The notes under the pieces were generated by a model. It worked only from the letters and a program-made list of their open reading frames with translations, was not told the DNA's origin and searched no databases. Made by a program: the position numbers and the translations under genes. A stretch of DNA of 64,000 bases from Myrica gale (taxonomy: Eukaryota; Streptophyta; Magnoliopsida; Fagales; Myricaceae), in assembly GCA_963930655.1 (NCBI GenBank), contig OZ005617.1, forward strand, positions 24,000,568 through 24,064,567. Reading direction: 5' to 3'. Positions 1-12,620 of the stretch are shown piece by piece (the stretch's first letter is position 1; every line of letters starts with the position of its first letter).

Positions 1-1480
1 AGGACGGCTTCCCATTTGCTCTTACTTACCATAGCAATTATTGAACTAACCGCATGGTATTTCCATTGAGAGAGGACACGCGATCAGAGTGCCTCCAGTA
101 AGTTCCCTCTTCTTCCGGCTGGGCTATCGGCTCCGTTTGAGTGGCAAGAAAGAAGAGGAGCTTCATGAAGAAAGGCAGGTTAGACTCTCTGGTTTCTCTT
201 CTAACCTCTATGCACTCCTGCAATTTTCCTTTCGAACTGTGAGCAAATTTTCTGGGTTTCTTTGCATTGCATTGCAGTTCAGTTTAAAGTTTTATTCTTT
301 ATGGTTGTTGAGAGAAGCGTGATTAAGTAGAAAGATAATGCGACAAATCGTATGCCGTTGAAAGCTTGAAATGACGCTGTCCTTTAGCTGACGCTTCTGT
401 CAAGGTGGTTCCACAGGACCACAACCGTTGACTGCAATGTTGGCTTAGAAAAAAAGACTGCAATGTTGGAACACAACTTACAAAAATCAATGTTTCAGCT
501 ATCAGTTACGATAGGGGTTTTCCAACTTTGTTTCTTATTGTCAACGGAATAAAAACATGATATGTTTTCCTTTGGCTGCACGGCTACGACCGGAAAGATG
601 ATATTTTTATTTGTTTGCTTTGTGTGGCTAAATACTGCCTTAAAACCTCTTCCAGCTCTAGCTCGTGAAAATTATCCACATTATACATTTTCCTTCTCCC
701 TGGATCTTTTGCATGAGTTGACTTGTCTACCCTTTCATTGCAGTCTCAAAGTGTGGCCCATCCGGAATCACTAAATTTGGTCCATGGAAAGTTAGTTATT
801 GAACCTCAGAATATTTCAAGGTCACCAGAATGGTCAAAATAAGGGGAAGGCTTTTTGAGAAAAGCGAGATGCTGAACAAAAAATAGTTTCTAATGACTAC
901 ACTGGGTGACTGGTGCCATGGATAACTTAGTCAGGGCACAGCAGCACTTTCCCGGTATTGAAAACATTGGCTCAATGTTGACTGTCTGTGACATACTATC
1001 TGCTGCCAACATCTAGTTTCCTGGTCTAGGAATTGATTATTACTGGGTTCTTCAGATTACACCTTCATCCCCTTTCTCTACTTTTAATCATTGTTAGCAA
1101 AGTCTTCTTACCTCATTGCAGCCCATCAGAGCAAAGTTCCCTGGCACCGAATTGGCTCTGAATTTTGTGAACTGCATTCACCTTATTATCTAACCATGAG
1201 AAACGTTCTGCATATGATCTGAAAAGGGGTTCCAGTAGAGAAGATTATAAATATTTTAATAGAAAAGCATTAGCTGGTCAATATATAGCAAGTAGGGAAA
1301 CAATTCCTACAGCTCAAACCTCTTCTGTGTATACCAGGTATTGTCCAAGTCATAGTTTGGGTGGCAGCGGCAACATGATGAAGGGAATTCTAAAGATGTT
1401 GATCGACAACATGATGGAATTACTTGTCAACAACCACACAATAAGGTTTCAGCTGATTTTGCATTGTAAGGGGAACCTTG
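1..1480. other. Intergenic, no gene recognised
   Basis: Only short unsupported reading frames are present on either strand, none with a family signature I recognise. The stretch could be intron or flanking sequence of a gene beyond the window edge. Confidence 0.4.
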
Positions 1481-1489
1481 AAGCAAATA

Positions 1490-1830
1490 TGGATGGCTGT
1501 AGACGGTATAACTTCTTCAACAACATCTGAGCCTATCAATTTCAAGGAGAATTTATCTTGTTCAAAAGTTTTGGCACAACAGAAGAGGTCTTGCCAGGAC
1601 TCTACAACTTTGATAATGCAAGAAAACGTGTGCATTTTGAGGAAGGCCGGATCTGGGCTACTCAATATAGAGCCAATCTACCTCATAATCTTCGGTATTT
1701 TCGAGTTGATTGTAACTCAACTCAAGCTACTCATGTTACTTGGTTAAAGCCAATTCCAGTTACCATCGGTGAGAGAAGATGGTGTGCTGCAGGCTTGCCT
1801 ATTGCTTGTGGGTCGTTTGAGTTAAATTGA
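1490..1830 (+). pseudogene. Decayed DUF3444 (DnaJ-associated) domain fragment
   Basis: The frame at 1558-1827 reads like part of a DUF3444 domain, the module found C-terminal to the J domain in a plant DnaJ-like family. It has NFDNAR, then HFEEGRIWAT, then HVTWLKPIP, ERRW and GLPIACGSFEL, in the order expected of the family. The fragment is only about 90 codons long. It has no J domain or other family parts, and the matching sequence just upstream (from about 1490) lies in another frame. It ends at a stop straight after the GSFEL motif. I infer a degraded gene copy or an isolated exon. The family call rests on remembered motif patterns, not on a search. Confidence 0.5.
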
Positions 1831-2979
1831 GACATGAATGATGCAGATGCTGCATGTTTGGTAAAGGTCGATGGTTACAGAAGCATCTTTGAGAGGCAGA
1901 AAATTAGAGGGAATCCTGTCACTTGCCATATACCGACAGAAAATTTGTACATATGGCATTGCAGAAAGCTCTTGGCACTTGGAACCAAATGTTTTACCTC
2001 TCAAGCTGAGAAACTGATTCCAGGAGAAACCTCAGGCTATTGCACAAAAATCTTGAACATGGCTTCTGACCATGTGATTGCGGTTTTGTAACTCGTGTAT
2101 CAGTGCTCAGTGCACTATATTCTCCCGTAGATAAAAGAATGAACATGAAATAAGTCTCATTTGTCAAACAATCACTGAATCAAGCACATATTTTGTCTTA
2201 AAACAGCTATTGTAGGTGCAAATGTTTCCCAGTAATTTAAATGGCTAACCACAAACAATGACCGAACTCCACTTCTGTGATGCAAATTTCCTTCACCGTA
2301 CAAACTTTCTCAGTGACAAGCTCTTCTGAAACTTAATCTCTCATTGGCTGTTATGCTTGCTTCATTTTAAGCTATCCGTATTCTTTACAGCGAGGCCAAT
2401 TCTAAGCAATGCTCAAATATTACGAGTGGTCATAGGTTCCGGTTCTTTCCCTCATCAGTTAAAATGTGTAGTTTGACCATCAAAATGGGAGGCCAATCAG
2501 AGGTCAAGATGCTTTCAAACAGGAAATCACAAGTTTAAGAGCGTTGAATACTTTGGCGCCTAACAGATTCGTTATTGTCATGGAAACTCAAATCTCAAGC
2601 ATCGGAGATCGGTGCTGCCAAACGGACATGCTAACTAGGAATGCTGATACGATTTATTATTTTTGTGATAAACCGAGCACACTTGAAAATGAATAAGCGT
2701 TCGTTACAGTCGAAAAACATTCATAGTTCGTAATATCTAGGAAATAATTCCATCATTCTCCCACAGCAACCAAACAACAAACGAAAGAACTTGTTTTATG
2801 GGTTAACTAGAGTTAGTAAAAAGAGTTACAGCCACGAAAATTTTGTTGCGCGAAGATCCAAAATTCGCGACAAATCAAAACGTACTAGGGAAAAAATCCC
2901 AAGCTTTCAGTACAGCTACTAGAATTCCTTAAATTAAAAATTCATGTGAATCTAGTATAACTAGGCCTCCCAAGAAAAG
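1831..2979. other. Intergenic, downstream of SRP68
   Basis: A short plus-strand frame at 1834-2091 follows the DUF3444 fragment but has no clear family match. The rest is AT-rich and holds the presumed 3' untranslated region of the minus-strand SRP68 gene. Confidence 0.4.
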
Positions 2980-5900
2980 TCATCGCCATAGCCTACTTAT
3001 GAAGCCCTTCTTGTCTTTCTTCATCCTATTTTCAAGGGATGGGAAATCAATAAAATTATAGGCAAGATCAAGAACAATCGGATTGCGAGGAATTGCTTGA
3101 AAGGCAGGAGGAAAGACTTCAATGCGTGAAACGCCTTTGACAGTTGAATCACCAACGGCAGACTCGTAGCGGTCAAGTTTCTCAAGAAGGTATTTCTCCA
3201 ACTGAAACAAAGTCAAAATCACACCTATTTTAGACTACACAGGCATGAATATAGTAGCATGTTTCCTCATACAAGCACAAAGCATATGTACACAAATATC
3301 TGCACAAAAGAAAATCAGCAGGCATCTGCCTATCATATCCATTATCCATTACAAGAATCAACAGCTGCTAGGTTGGATATCATCTAGAAGGACATTTCCA
3401 GTTTATAATACTCTGACAAGTCAACAATAGCTTTATCTCCTTATGATACCTTTGATAGACCAATTAGAACACTTTGTGACAGGTTTGTACTAAACTTTCT
3501 TCTTCTTTTTTCACATATTCGAGACATTTTATTTAGTGGTTATGGTTTTGCCCACCTATTTTTCTTCAACATTACACCAATGTGAGAAATTCTCCAGTAA
3601 TGACGGTTTAGTATAAACCTGTCAAAAACAGTTCTAATTAATATTCCTACTGTCTTTCAGATACTGTGCAGGAAAACAAAAATAGTATCATGTTCAACGG
3701 CAGAAGAAATTCCTTGGCATAATTTCTGATCATCCAATTGGTAAAATGAACAATGGCCCATATCGATGGAATATAACACTTCCTGATTGCACAAAGTGAA
3801 AATTGGTTTTACCAAGTCACCGGAAACGCATAAGCAGGTAAAGAGGCTAGAGCAAGGCCTAGTTGAAATGAATCGAATTATTAATTGTGTGAAGATCTTT
3901 ATGTCCACGCTCCACTCTTTTGCAAAGGCCAATTGTTCAAGCAAAAGGACACCAAAATGGCATGTTACAACTGAAACCTTACAAGCTAAGGCTACACGGA
4001 CAAGTCCACCTGGACTCTTCTTTGCTCAAGCCATTTTAGAGGGATTAATTACAGAGAACTTCGGCATAAGAAGTCCACGTGTCTAATGTGCTCGAAACAT
4101 TTTATAGGGATTATGTAGTCATTCTCATGTTATTACAGGTCAGAGAGACCCAGAATAATGGATGTTCTTAAGATTGAATCAAGAGTTCTTCTTCAAAAGC
4201 CTGAATTATAGACAAACAACCTCGTCATTGAGATGGAGGCACTGAGCCGTACATTTCTCATAATAAAGTTTAAAAAAAAATAAACTCAGAAAGCCCGACA
4301 ATTTCTTAAGACAGCATTTTTGTTCTAGGGGTCCTTTATATAAATTTTTTATTTCTCTTCTGCTAAAAAGGAAAGAAAAGGTTAAATACCTTATTGTCAG
4401 CTCCTGTTAACGACATATTAGAGATTCTTTTTGAGAGATTCTCTGGGGCCTTCGCCTCCTCCATCATCCCATTTGCATGCTCTATACAACTGTTAGATCT
4501 GCACTCGGCACATAACATCTCCAACTCTTTGATCATCTGTTATAAAAGAAAGATAAGAGGTATTCCCGAATCAAATATTCTGTGCTTTGTATACCGGGTT
4601 ATGAGTTAAAAAAAGTTAACCCAAAATAAAAAAGGAACAATGGACACATATATCATGCCTGAAAAACTTCTCATACAGAGGACGTAAAACATCCAGAACA
4701 GCTTATCCAAGAAAGCACTTATTCAGTACGATAAGGAGACCATAAAGAAGGGTAATTACAATTACACAGCGCAGAGGCCCATGAGGAAACAAAATGGGCA
4801 AAGCTACCGCAGAGAAAGATTCAGGGACTACTAGAAAGTGACATTTTGAGGACAGCAGAATATGCATATAACAACAATGATGTCAAGTAATTTCATTTAG
4901 TTGAGGCAAAACAGATAGATAGCCACAATTATGCACAAACCTAATCACTCTCATTCAACAATTGAAATTTCTGCAGGGCGTCCTGAGCAAGAGATCGTGC
5001 ACGGCAATATAATCCATAAGCTTCTGCTCTCTTTCCAGCCAAGCTGTAAGATTTTGCCAAGTAGAAGCACCTGACCAACGAATGAGAGGCCCACAATTGA
5101 TACAACCCAAAGCTGAATTCAAAAATTAATTTGAAGCGTAATCTCAGTTATTCATTGTTGAACCACACATGGCATTCTGATTTTGAGCAGGAATCTCCCG
5201 ACAAGATAATACTACATTGTGTAATACTGTCAAATTGCTAAAAGAAGACGAAGGACAATTGGATAAAGTTGGTATTATTGGAAGCCATGCAAATACAAGG
5301 TGCCAACTGCAAACAAAAACAGTGAAAATAGCCAATTTTTGATGTCATCAGCAAATAATGACCCTCTGATTTAACCCAGGCAGAATAGTGAGAATAACAG
5401 CAAAAAATAAGGACGTTGATCATGGCTTTTACTTCTATAAAATAATTAAGATCTTAAAATATCACTTTCAGAAAAGGACACCAAAAATATCACTCTCAAT
5501 CTGCTTTAAAACTGAAAATTCAAGGATCTAGACAAGCTGAACAATCTCATTATGCAAACTCGAAAGGATAAAGCTCACGTTTCATGTAATTGCCACCCTA
5601 ATTTTTAAGGATGACAAGAAATAAAAGCTCACAGTGAAAAAATGAGCCAGTTAAAGCAAAGGTTTAGAACTACATCCACACAAAAAATAAGTTCTCAAAA
5701 CGTCCTACAACAGCAACGTTAAACGTCATAGGAATTAATGTCATAAGAAAAGAAATGAACATGTGATTACAGTCGAAAGATCAATTTTAAACTTCAATAA
5801 TATGTCGTACCTTGGAGAGTTGCAGGAATTGAGATTGAACTAAACAAAATCTGTCCCAGAATCACTAAAATAAAAAGCTCGGAGAAAGCAAACCTCTCTG

Positions 5901-8900
5901 CTCGGAAGGACAAACTTTTAAGTGCACACTCATCAGAAAACGCCATCTCCTCTGGCTTTCTATCTCTTCCTGAACTAACTAAGTCCGAAAGATCAGCTGT
6001 GTTCTGCCAAATATAACACATTTATTCACAAAAATTCTCCATCGAATTGGAGGCTACATCTATAAACTTCAGTGCTATTAACATATAATCAAACAAGAAA
6101 GCTTTGTGAGACAAAAAATACACATGTAAAGTTAACCTGTAACAGAAGATCATATAAGCGAACAAGCTCTTCAGGTTTGGTAACTCTCTCATTTTTTTCA
6201 TCACGACGCCTAGTAAGTTTACTCTTTGCAATGCTAACCAACAGCTGGTTGCGCTCAATAGTTCTTTGCCCTAACACAGCACTAACAGCTTTATCGAGAC
6301 CGTTCAAGTCATCTTTCACGTTTTCAGCATTACCTGCACTGACCTAGAAGACATGGCACAATAGGAAAGCGCTATAAAAGATATGGGGTTGAAAAAGATC
6401 ATGTGATTTCTTACAGAATAATGTTGGGGAAACGATAAGCAGCATAAACAAATGAAACCCACATTTTTATAAACGCATTGACATTATCAAGTAGTTTTCC
6501 ATACCAAATCACTACGAATACAGCTCCTGGCCTCATGATACGCAGTAAAAATTTTGTCAAAAATGGCTAATCTTTTCTCTGCTGGGAGTGAATCTGCCGC
6601 AGGACCTTGTAAATCTTTCTCCAACTCTTGAGCTGAAGTTTGTCAGATAAAACATAACTTGAGACTGCTTGGACTGTAAGATAAAACCGAAAAGGGAAGA
6701 GGAAAAGTCGCACACATAGACATAAAGACACATGTCGTCCAATTGGAAGATGTACCATTATAGGATGAGAAAAAAGTATATCCCTAACAAATAAGAGAAT
6801 TCGACAAACAAAATCTTCCAACAGGTATCCAACCATGGCTAGAATCTTCAAAGTACTAATTGTGGTTTAAGAAAAAAGAAAAAGAAAATTGATTGGATGC
6901 AGTACAACTACAAAAATAATAAGAAAAGATGAAGGGTAGATTCAGGAGGGATGAACATCTGCAAGGTTTGCAGATTTGATACCAGCATGAATCAGAAATA
7001 CTCAAAAAAAAAGCTAAATTCTTTGAACGAATTTCTATTTGGCTTTCTAGTCAATTTTAGAGTTTGAACTCATAAATGAAGACTACTAAAGACCCCAACA
7101 GAACCTTCTACTAATACAGGGTAGAGATGAACATCCTATGCTAAATTCCTCCTTGGAAAACTAACAGCATGTTTTATGTCAAAGACTTGTCAGCTTTACC
7201 AAACCAAATCTTGCCAAAATCTAAGAGGCATAATAAAATACTCTAAGAAGCTTCCCTCTTTTATATACTTTTCTCTAAATGGGATTGCTTCTAAAGAGTC
7301 CCATAGATTCAATTTTAGTATCATCAACATCTTAACAGAAAGGTTTGCCTTGAGCAGGTCCGCTAGGGTATGAGGCTGATAGCAACATTTCTGCTGTTAT
7401 TGTTATTAGTGCAATACCAGTTCAGGAAATGTCTGGCAATGACCACCCCTTTTTTTTTATAAGGCAATGACCACCCATTTTAGAACCGAATTCCACTGGA
7501 CTCTCTAGGTCACAAAGAATATCAACTCAAATTATTGTTGGCCAGCCGACAAGAGAGGCTAAGAGAGCAAGCATAAACAATTAGTCATACGTATTTTCTA
7601 CTACATATTGATCACCTGACTTTAACAATTTGTTTACTCCAAAAGTAATGATACCATTCTGAAATTGTTATTGCCTACCTTTTAAAATTGCAACCCGAGT
7701 TTTCGCATTGGATATTGGAAACCTATGACCAAGCCAATGAAACTCCGTCATAGACGCAGCTTGTTGAGATCTTGCCTCTGACATAACAGCCTGAAACCAA
7801 GACAGTGAAAGACATTGATGAAATAAACAAAGGCCTTTATGAATGACGTGGAAAATTCCAGGCAATTTCAACATGAATTAACAGGATAACACAGAAAACC
7901 ATTTTAAAGAGATAACAACATCTATTATGACACAGCGTTAGAAAGAAATTATCATTACACAAAGCTAAAATCGCCATAGCTCTTGCACAGGTTGCAAGAA
8001 GCTGGGGTGCTGCTGGGTTAGATCTAATTCCACGGTGACAAAGCCAGGAAAAATTATGCTTATCATACTATTTGTTAGCAACAGAAGTGTTGAGGCCAAC
8101 CACATCATGAGAGAAAAATTTCCCATAATCAAGCAGAATAGGGCCTCTAATTTTGTTACCAGTTCTCAATAACGGGTTACTGTAAAGTATTTCTTCAATT
8201 TCCTTTTAAGAAGCTGTTATTGCAGATTACCTGGTTTCAGTGTTTAGAAACATCAACAACGGATTTGTGTATGCATCAATTCCTTTATCGAATTCAACAA
8301 ACACAGGATCACTGCCCTCTGAAAAACTCAAGTTTTTAGTAAAGACCAACGAAGAAGCTTAGCACACATTATTCCGACAAGGTCTAAAAAGATATGTTCT
8401 GAAAAACCTTGCAAGAACAACTTCATGCGCGGGACAATGAACTGAAACGCAATAAAGTAATTATAAGGCAGCCTCGACCTCAGTAAATCTGCCATATCTA
8501 AACTTACTTTGGGTTTAAGATGTGAGAACATTCAAGAGATTTTCGATGCTCTAAGGCCACTTATTCTATGATATATGCCTCCCACCTCCAAAGATTTAAA
8601 AGATTTCATAGATGATTACTAAGCTAACAAGGGAGACATTCCAAAGTTTATAACAGGGAGTTATAGCTACATAGGGGCAAGGGCATCTTAAGAATGACCT
8701 GAGCTTCATCAACTGTTCTAAGAGGTAGCATTCTTCCTGAAAATGATCAATTTTTCCAATGGGCAATGCGACACTTCACAACAACCAGAACAACTGCCGA
8801 CAACATTGAAAGAACAATATGTGCATCATGCGTGACTTATTCTTTAAGAGAATAAGACCCACCTCCAATTTAGCTTTGAAAAGGTCCAGGGCAGGACCTT

Positions 8901-11351
8901 CCATCTCACCAATCTGTAGAAGTTCAGAGGCTTGAATATTTGATTCACAAATTTTGTGCAGGCAGTAACGAATACTGGGTTCTGGCTCCTCAACACGCTC
9001 TCGACACAAAACTTGATTCTCATGGTCCCCATATTTGCCAAGTTCCTCATAAACAGCCCTGTAAAATCATAGCGAAAGTTAAAAAGCTACAGCATACGTC
9101 ACCAACACCAGGAAAGGAAGTTATTAAAGTTCCATTCCTTTCTAATGTATTTAAGTTTCGATCAAGCAGTAGTTCAAGTTCTGATGATCAAACATGTTTC
9201 AACCTTATATTAGCAGTAGTAATTTTTGTATATTCCTAGGGACAAGGATGCACCTGGCACTTTTGAAATTCATCAATGCAGTGTCCCAGTTCTGATCTTG
9301 TTCAAACAACAAGTTCCCTTTCATATAGGAGGCATAAGCCTACATTACAGAAGCTGGAAATTAGCAATTTAATATCAACATATAATGTAGCAATTGATTA
9401 ACTGAAAGACGGTTCTCAAGATTCCTACGTAAAACTAAATTAAGAAATGATAGGCATATTAGATTTTATAGATAGCTTGTACTTTGAATTCATGCATGGC
9501 CCACACACTATGGTCCCTCAAGCATGACATTTAGATATCTCATCCCCCCCCCAAAAAAAAACCCCAATTAGATGTTTGGGGCAGTATGAGGGATCGAGAA
9601 GTTTGAAGATTGAACTGAAGTTTAAAAAAACCTCAGCTTCTAATGATGTTCTGGAATCTCCCTTGATTGCGCACAACTGAGAAAACAGCGTAGCCCATTT
9701 AACTGCCTTCCTCAGCCTACCAATCAAATAGATGCGCTGACGCGCATTTGGACCGTCTGGAAGCTGCCTCTTCTCCATGGCATGGCTCCAAGCTCTCTCT
9801 GCCGTATAAAGAACGAGATGAAGAAACCTATTTTGAACTCACATAAGGTAAACTGTCAAAACTTTTGAAGGTCTACGAAGAACAGGAAAGTTCCTAATTC
9901 CTTTTTAAAACTGTTTTTTTTGGGTCATTAACCTTTTGATGCGTTGGTGGGTGTTACTAGGCATTAGGGAGTTTCTGTGGGCACCATATGGTAATATCAA
10001 TTAGGTAGTCCAAATGTCTTTTTCCCGTAGATTCAGTGTTGAAGCTAAGGAATTCCAGGTTTCAATTTTAGCTAATGGAGTTGTCAAAATGTCGAAGTGT
10101 AGTCAGAAAGCTATGAGCTCGATCTCCCTTGGGAGGTATGGAGCTGTTTGGATGGTAGACTTGGCTAGTAGATTGCAGATGGTTGACAATAAGGAGGAGG
10201 TTGTTGTCAAATTTAATGAAGCTTCTCGGGGCTTCTTGGCGCAAAGGTGCAGTAACAAAGTTGGGAGATATGTTGCTATAGCAGAGTTTGGAGGGGGGCG
10301 TAGGAAAGGGGTGTTATTTGCCTATACCCCAAAATAACAGACATAAACTAGAAGACGTCCCAGAATGAGCCCTAAATAAAGTAACTTTCATGTTATCACC
10401 CCAACCAACCGCCACTTTTTAGTACAATGGTTGTTTGTGATTAGCAGGGCAACCAACCACCATTATTCAACTACATTGATATCCATTCAGAAAAATTCAA
10501 TTACCCCTGAATGAAACATCACTGTAAGCCAGTAGCTCTTTCATTTCTATTTCCTCTATACACTATTCAACTGGACTCATTCTCACTTTGGATCCGCACA
10601 TGAAATTCCCACACCAACAGAAGACATTGGAGGAAAACTAATAACTTTTGAAAAGCAAGGGTTTGAAGCATAGCATTTTCACGCTAATTAAACTCGATTG
10701 AAACGACAAGCAAGATACATACCTAACTTCGGTCACAGTTGATTCAGTAATGGATTTTCGGGTATATTTCCCACGGCCATGGGTGAACTTGAGTGATTTA
10801 TACAACCTCCTCAAACGAGCAGTGCAATACCTCCTGCAAATTATTAAAACAAAAAAATCTTCATTCCTTTACCAACTATACCAAGATTGAATACCCACAA
10901 CGAAGACAAAAATTAATTAAAAACAAAAGTACCGACCACGGGTCAAATCGTGTAGCCACAATATATAAGGTAGATTACATAAATTAGACCAAGTATGCAT
11001 GCACGTACCGGTAGCGAGTGTAATCGCCGTGACGCAATCCATGCTGCAACTGAGCAGATTTCAAGAGCTGCAACACTGAGGACAGATTGACTTAGAGGTC
11101 AATTCTCTAATATCATACTATGTGTTGCGTTGCTGATAGAATCAGGGAGAATTAAACGAGAAAAATAAATAAAAAGAAGGAAATTATATTATATTAGGTT
11201 TCTCAGAGACTAAGATCTAAAGTTCCAATCCTTTGCCTCAGATAGAGAAAAACGAACCGTTGATCGAGAATTTGGGGCTGATATGATGATCCGTAAGGTT
11301 GGTCCTCGCGTCATCGATATCCATACCCGAGGCTTCGTTCTGCTTCTCCAT
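2980..11351 (-). CDS. SRP68: Signal recognition particle subunit SRP68 (13 exons, with an in-frame TAG)
   Basis: SRP68 is the 68-kDa subunit of the cytosolic signal recognition particle. It binds SRP RNA and pairs with SRP72. Coding exons on the minus strand: 11351-11258, 11075-11009, 10833-10723, 9827-9632, 9339-9254, 9058-8863, 7790-7679, 6632-6505, 6343-6137, 6003-5894, 5070-4941, 4536-4390, 3201-2980. All junctions are GT-AG and phases agree, giving 602 codons, close to the usual plant length. Diagnostic stretches are QHGLRHGDYTRYRRYC near the N terminus, AERAWSHAMEKRQLPDGPNA in exon 4, SKLTRRRDEKNE in exon 9 and the C-terminal KKDKKGFISRLWR. Codon 479, the last of exon 11, is TAG (4943-4941), so translation as written stops at 478 residues and loses the part expected to hold the SRP72-binding region. 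The distal exons 12 and 13 are otherwise well preserved. Confidence 0.92.
3462..3639. mobile_element. MITE-like foldback element in SRP68 intron 12
   Basis: The segment is bounded by inverted repeats of about 34 bp: 3462-3495 and 3606-3639. Both arms carry AATTAGAAC at the outer end and a TGACAGGTTT-R-TACTAAAC core. The interior of about 110 bp is AT-rich and noncoding. Size and structure fit a non-autonomous DNA element. No clear target duplication was resolved beyond short AT bases. Confidence 0.7.
10014..10337 (+). pseudogene. Retroelement ORF1-type fragment in SRP68 intron 3
   Basis: A 107-codon frame lies inside the intron between SRP68 exons 4 and 3, antisense to SRP68. It contains FSVEAKEFQVSI near the start and SISLGRYGAVWM in the middle. 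This pattern resembles the N-terminal open reading frames found with plant LINEs and in unnamed repeat-derived proteins. There is no conserved catalytic domain, and no reverse transcriptase follows it here. I infer a transposon relic. The family match is from memory and weak. Confidence 0.4.
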
Positions 11352-12340
11352 GAAGCAAGTTTAGTAGCAATGAGTTTCTGCATTAGAAAAGGCAGCATGA
11401 AATAATTTTGATGTAAACAAATATTTACATCAAAATCTGATAAAAATCTGGATCTTTAGAACATTTTAATGTTTCTCCCACTTCTCATCAAGTCTCTGTG
11501 TTGTGTTGTGTTGTGTTATAAACCTCGATATTCGGGACTTCACACAATCAAAATTTCAGTAGCACCACTGCAACCAAAACTACAGTGATCCGCATAACAA
11601 AGGAAATGCTCAGAGCACGTTATGACACGGAGTCAAATTGGCTCTTTTAAATTACAATAAACACCGAGAACTGTGAAAGAAATATTAAAACTGCAACATC
11701 TAAAAGCATATCTACAAAATAAAGCAGGTCTCCTCCAAGTCATCTATACAGTACACTCAAAAATCAATACTTAACTAACATAAGTGTAAGGCAACCAGAG
11801 CACAAACCCAACCCCAGGTCCCCAAACCAAAACCCATTATCAAGAAGATATTCAATACCGTGGCAATAATGTCAGTAACAGCCAAGCCCTACTTTTTCCT
11901 AAACCGGTTAAAGAAAATCTCATCCGCTTTGCTCTTCTTATGGGTACTAGCCAAATCACCCGAATCATCAATTTTCACGGAACTCAATTTCAATTTCAAT
12001 TAAAAATCTCTAAATCCTAATCACAAATCACAGATTCACAATTAACAATTGCTTAATGATCAAAAATCAAATCACAAAACATCACAATCAATTTCAAAAA
12101 TCACAATTAAAATCTTCATCACATATTCATTATTCATGGAAGCTGAGTTGAGAGAGAGGCTGAGTAGAGAGGGATACCTAGAGGCTGGACGATCACGGAG
12201 CACCGGAGGACGTTGCAGTCTACGGTGGGGTTGTCAGGCGCTGCTCAGCGGTGGCCGGTGGGCATTGCCGCACTGGGCGTTGAGACTTGAAAGAGGGAGA
12301 CCGGCGTGGAGGAGCTGAGAGGAGAGGGAGTCAGTCTACC
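11352..12340. other. SRP68 upstream region
   Basis: The first few hundred bases should hold the SRP68 5' leader and promoter, read on the minus strand. A GTGTT microrepeat lies near 11505. A locally GC-rich patch at about 12130-12330 contains a plus-strand frame without a recognisable domain. No gene is called here. Confidence 0.4.
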
Positions 12341-12354
12341 GTCCATATACTTAA

Positions 12355-12620
12355 CGGAGCTCTCTGACACGTCTGCAAATTTGTACCGGTCAACCGCTAT
12401 ATGAAGAGGTCGACCGCTTCATGTAGCGGTCGACTGCTCACTTTTTACACATATATCCGGCCGACCGCTACAAATCTGTTAAACATATGAATGGTAGACT
12501 GACAGAATGACTATTTCGTCAAACATCGAAAACCCAAAGACTAAAATTTTGAATTTTGAAAGTGAATGACCCATTTGCCAAAGGGGTATAAACTCAATGA
12601 CCATTTTGTCAAATTCCCTA
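12355..12620. repeat. Repeat with GGTCGACCGC palindromes
   Basis: Several copies of a CGGTCGACCGC-like motif occur at 12385-12475, including an imperfect palindrome around GTCGACCGCTTCATGTAG. Phrases such as CAATGACCATTTTGTCAAATT follow. The same two themes recur in the foldback element at 37777-38118, so I infer members of one dispersed family. Confidence 0.5.

Noticed and set aside
3787..4086. 99-codon plus-strand frame in SRP68 intron 12
   Set aside because: No family signal, and the intron is explained by SRP68 exons that join in phase on both sides.
12049..12318. 89-codon frame rich in Arg, Gly and Trp
   Set aside because: Low-complexity composition in a GC-rich patch, no domain, no splice context.
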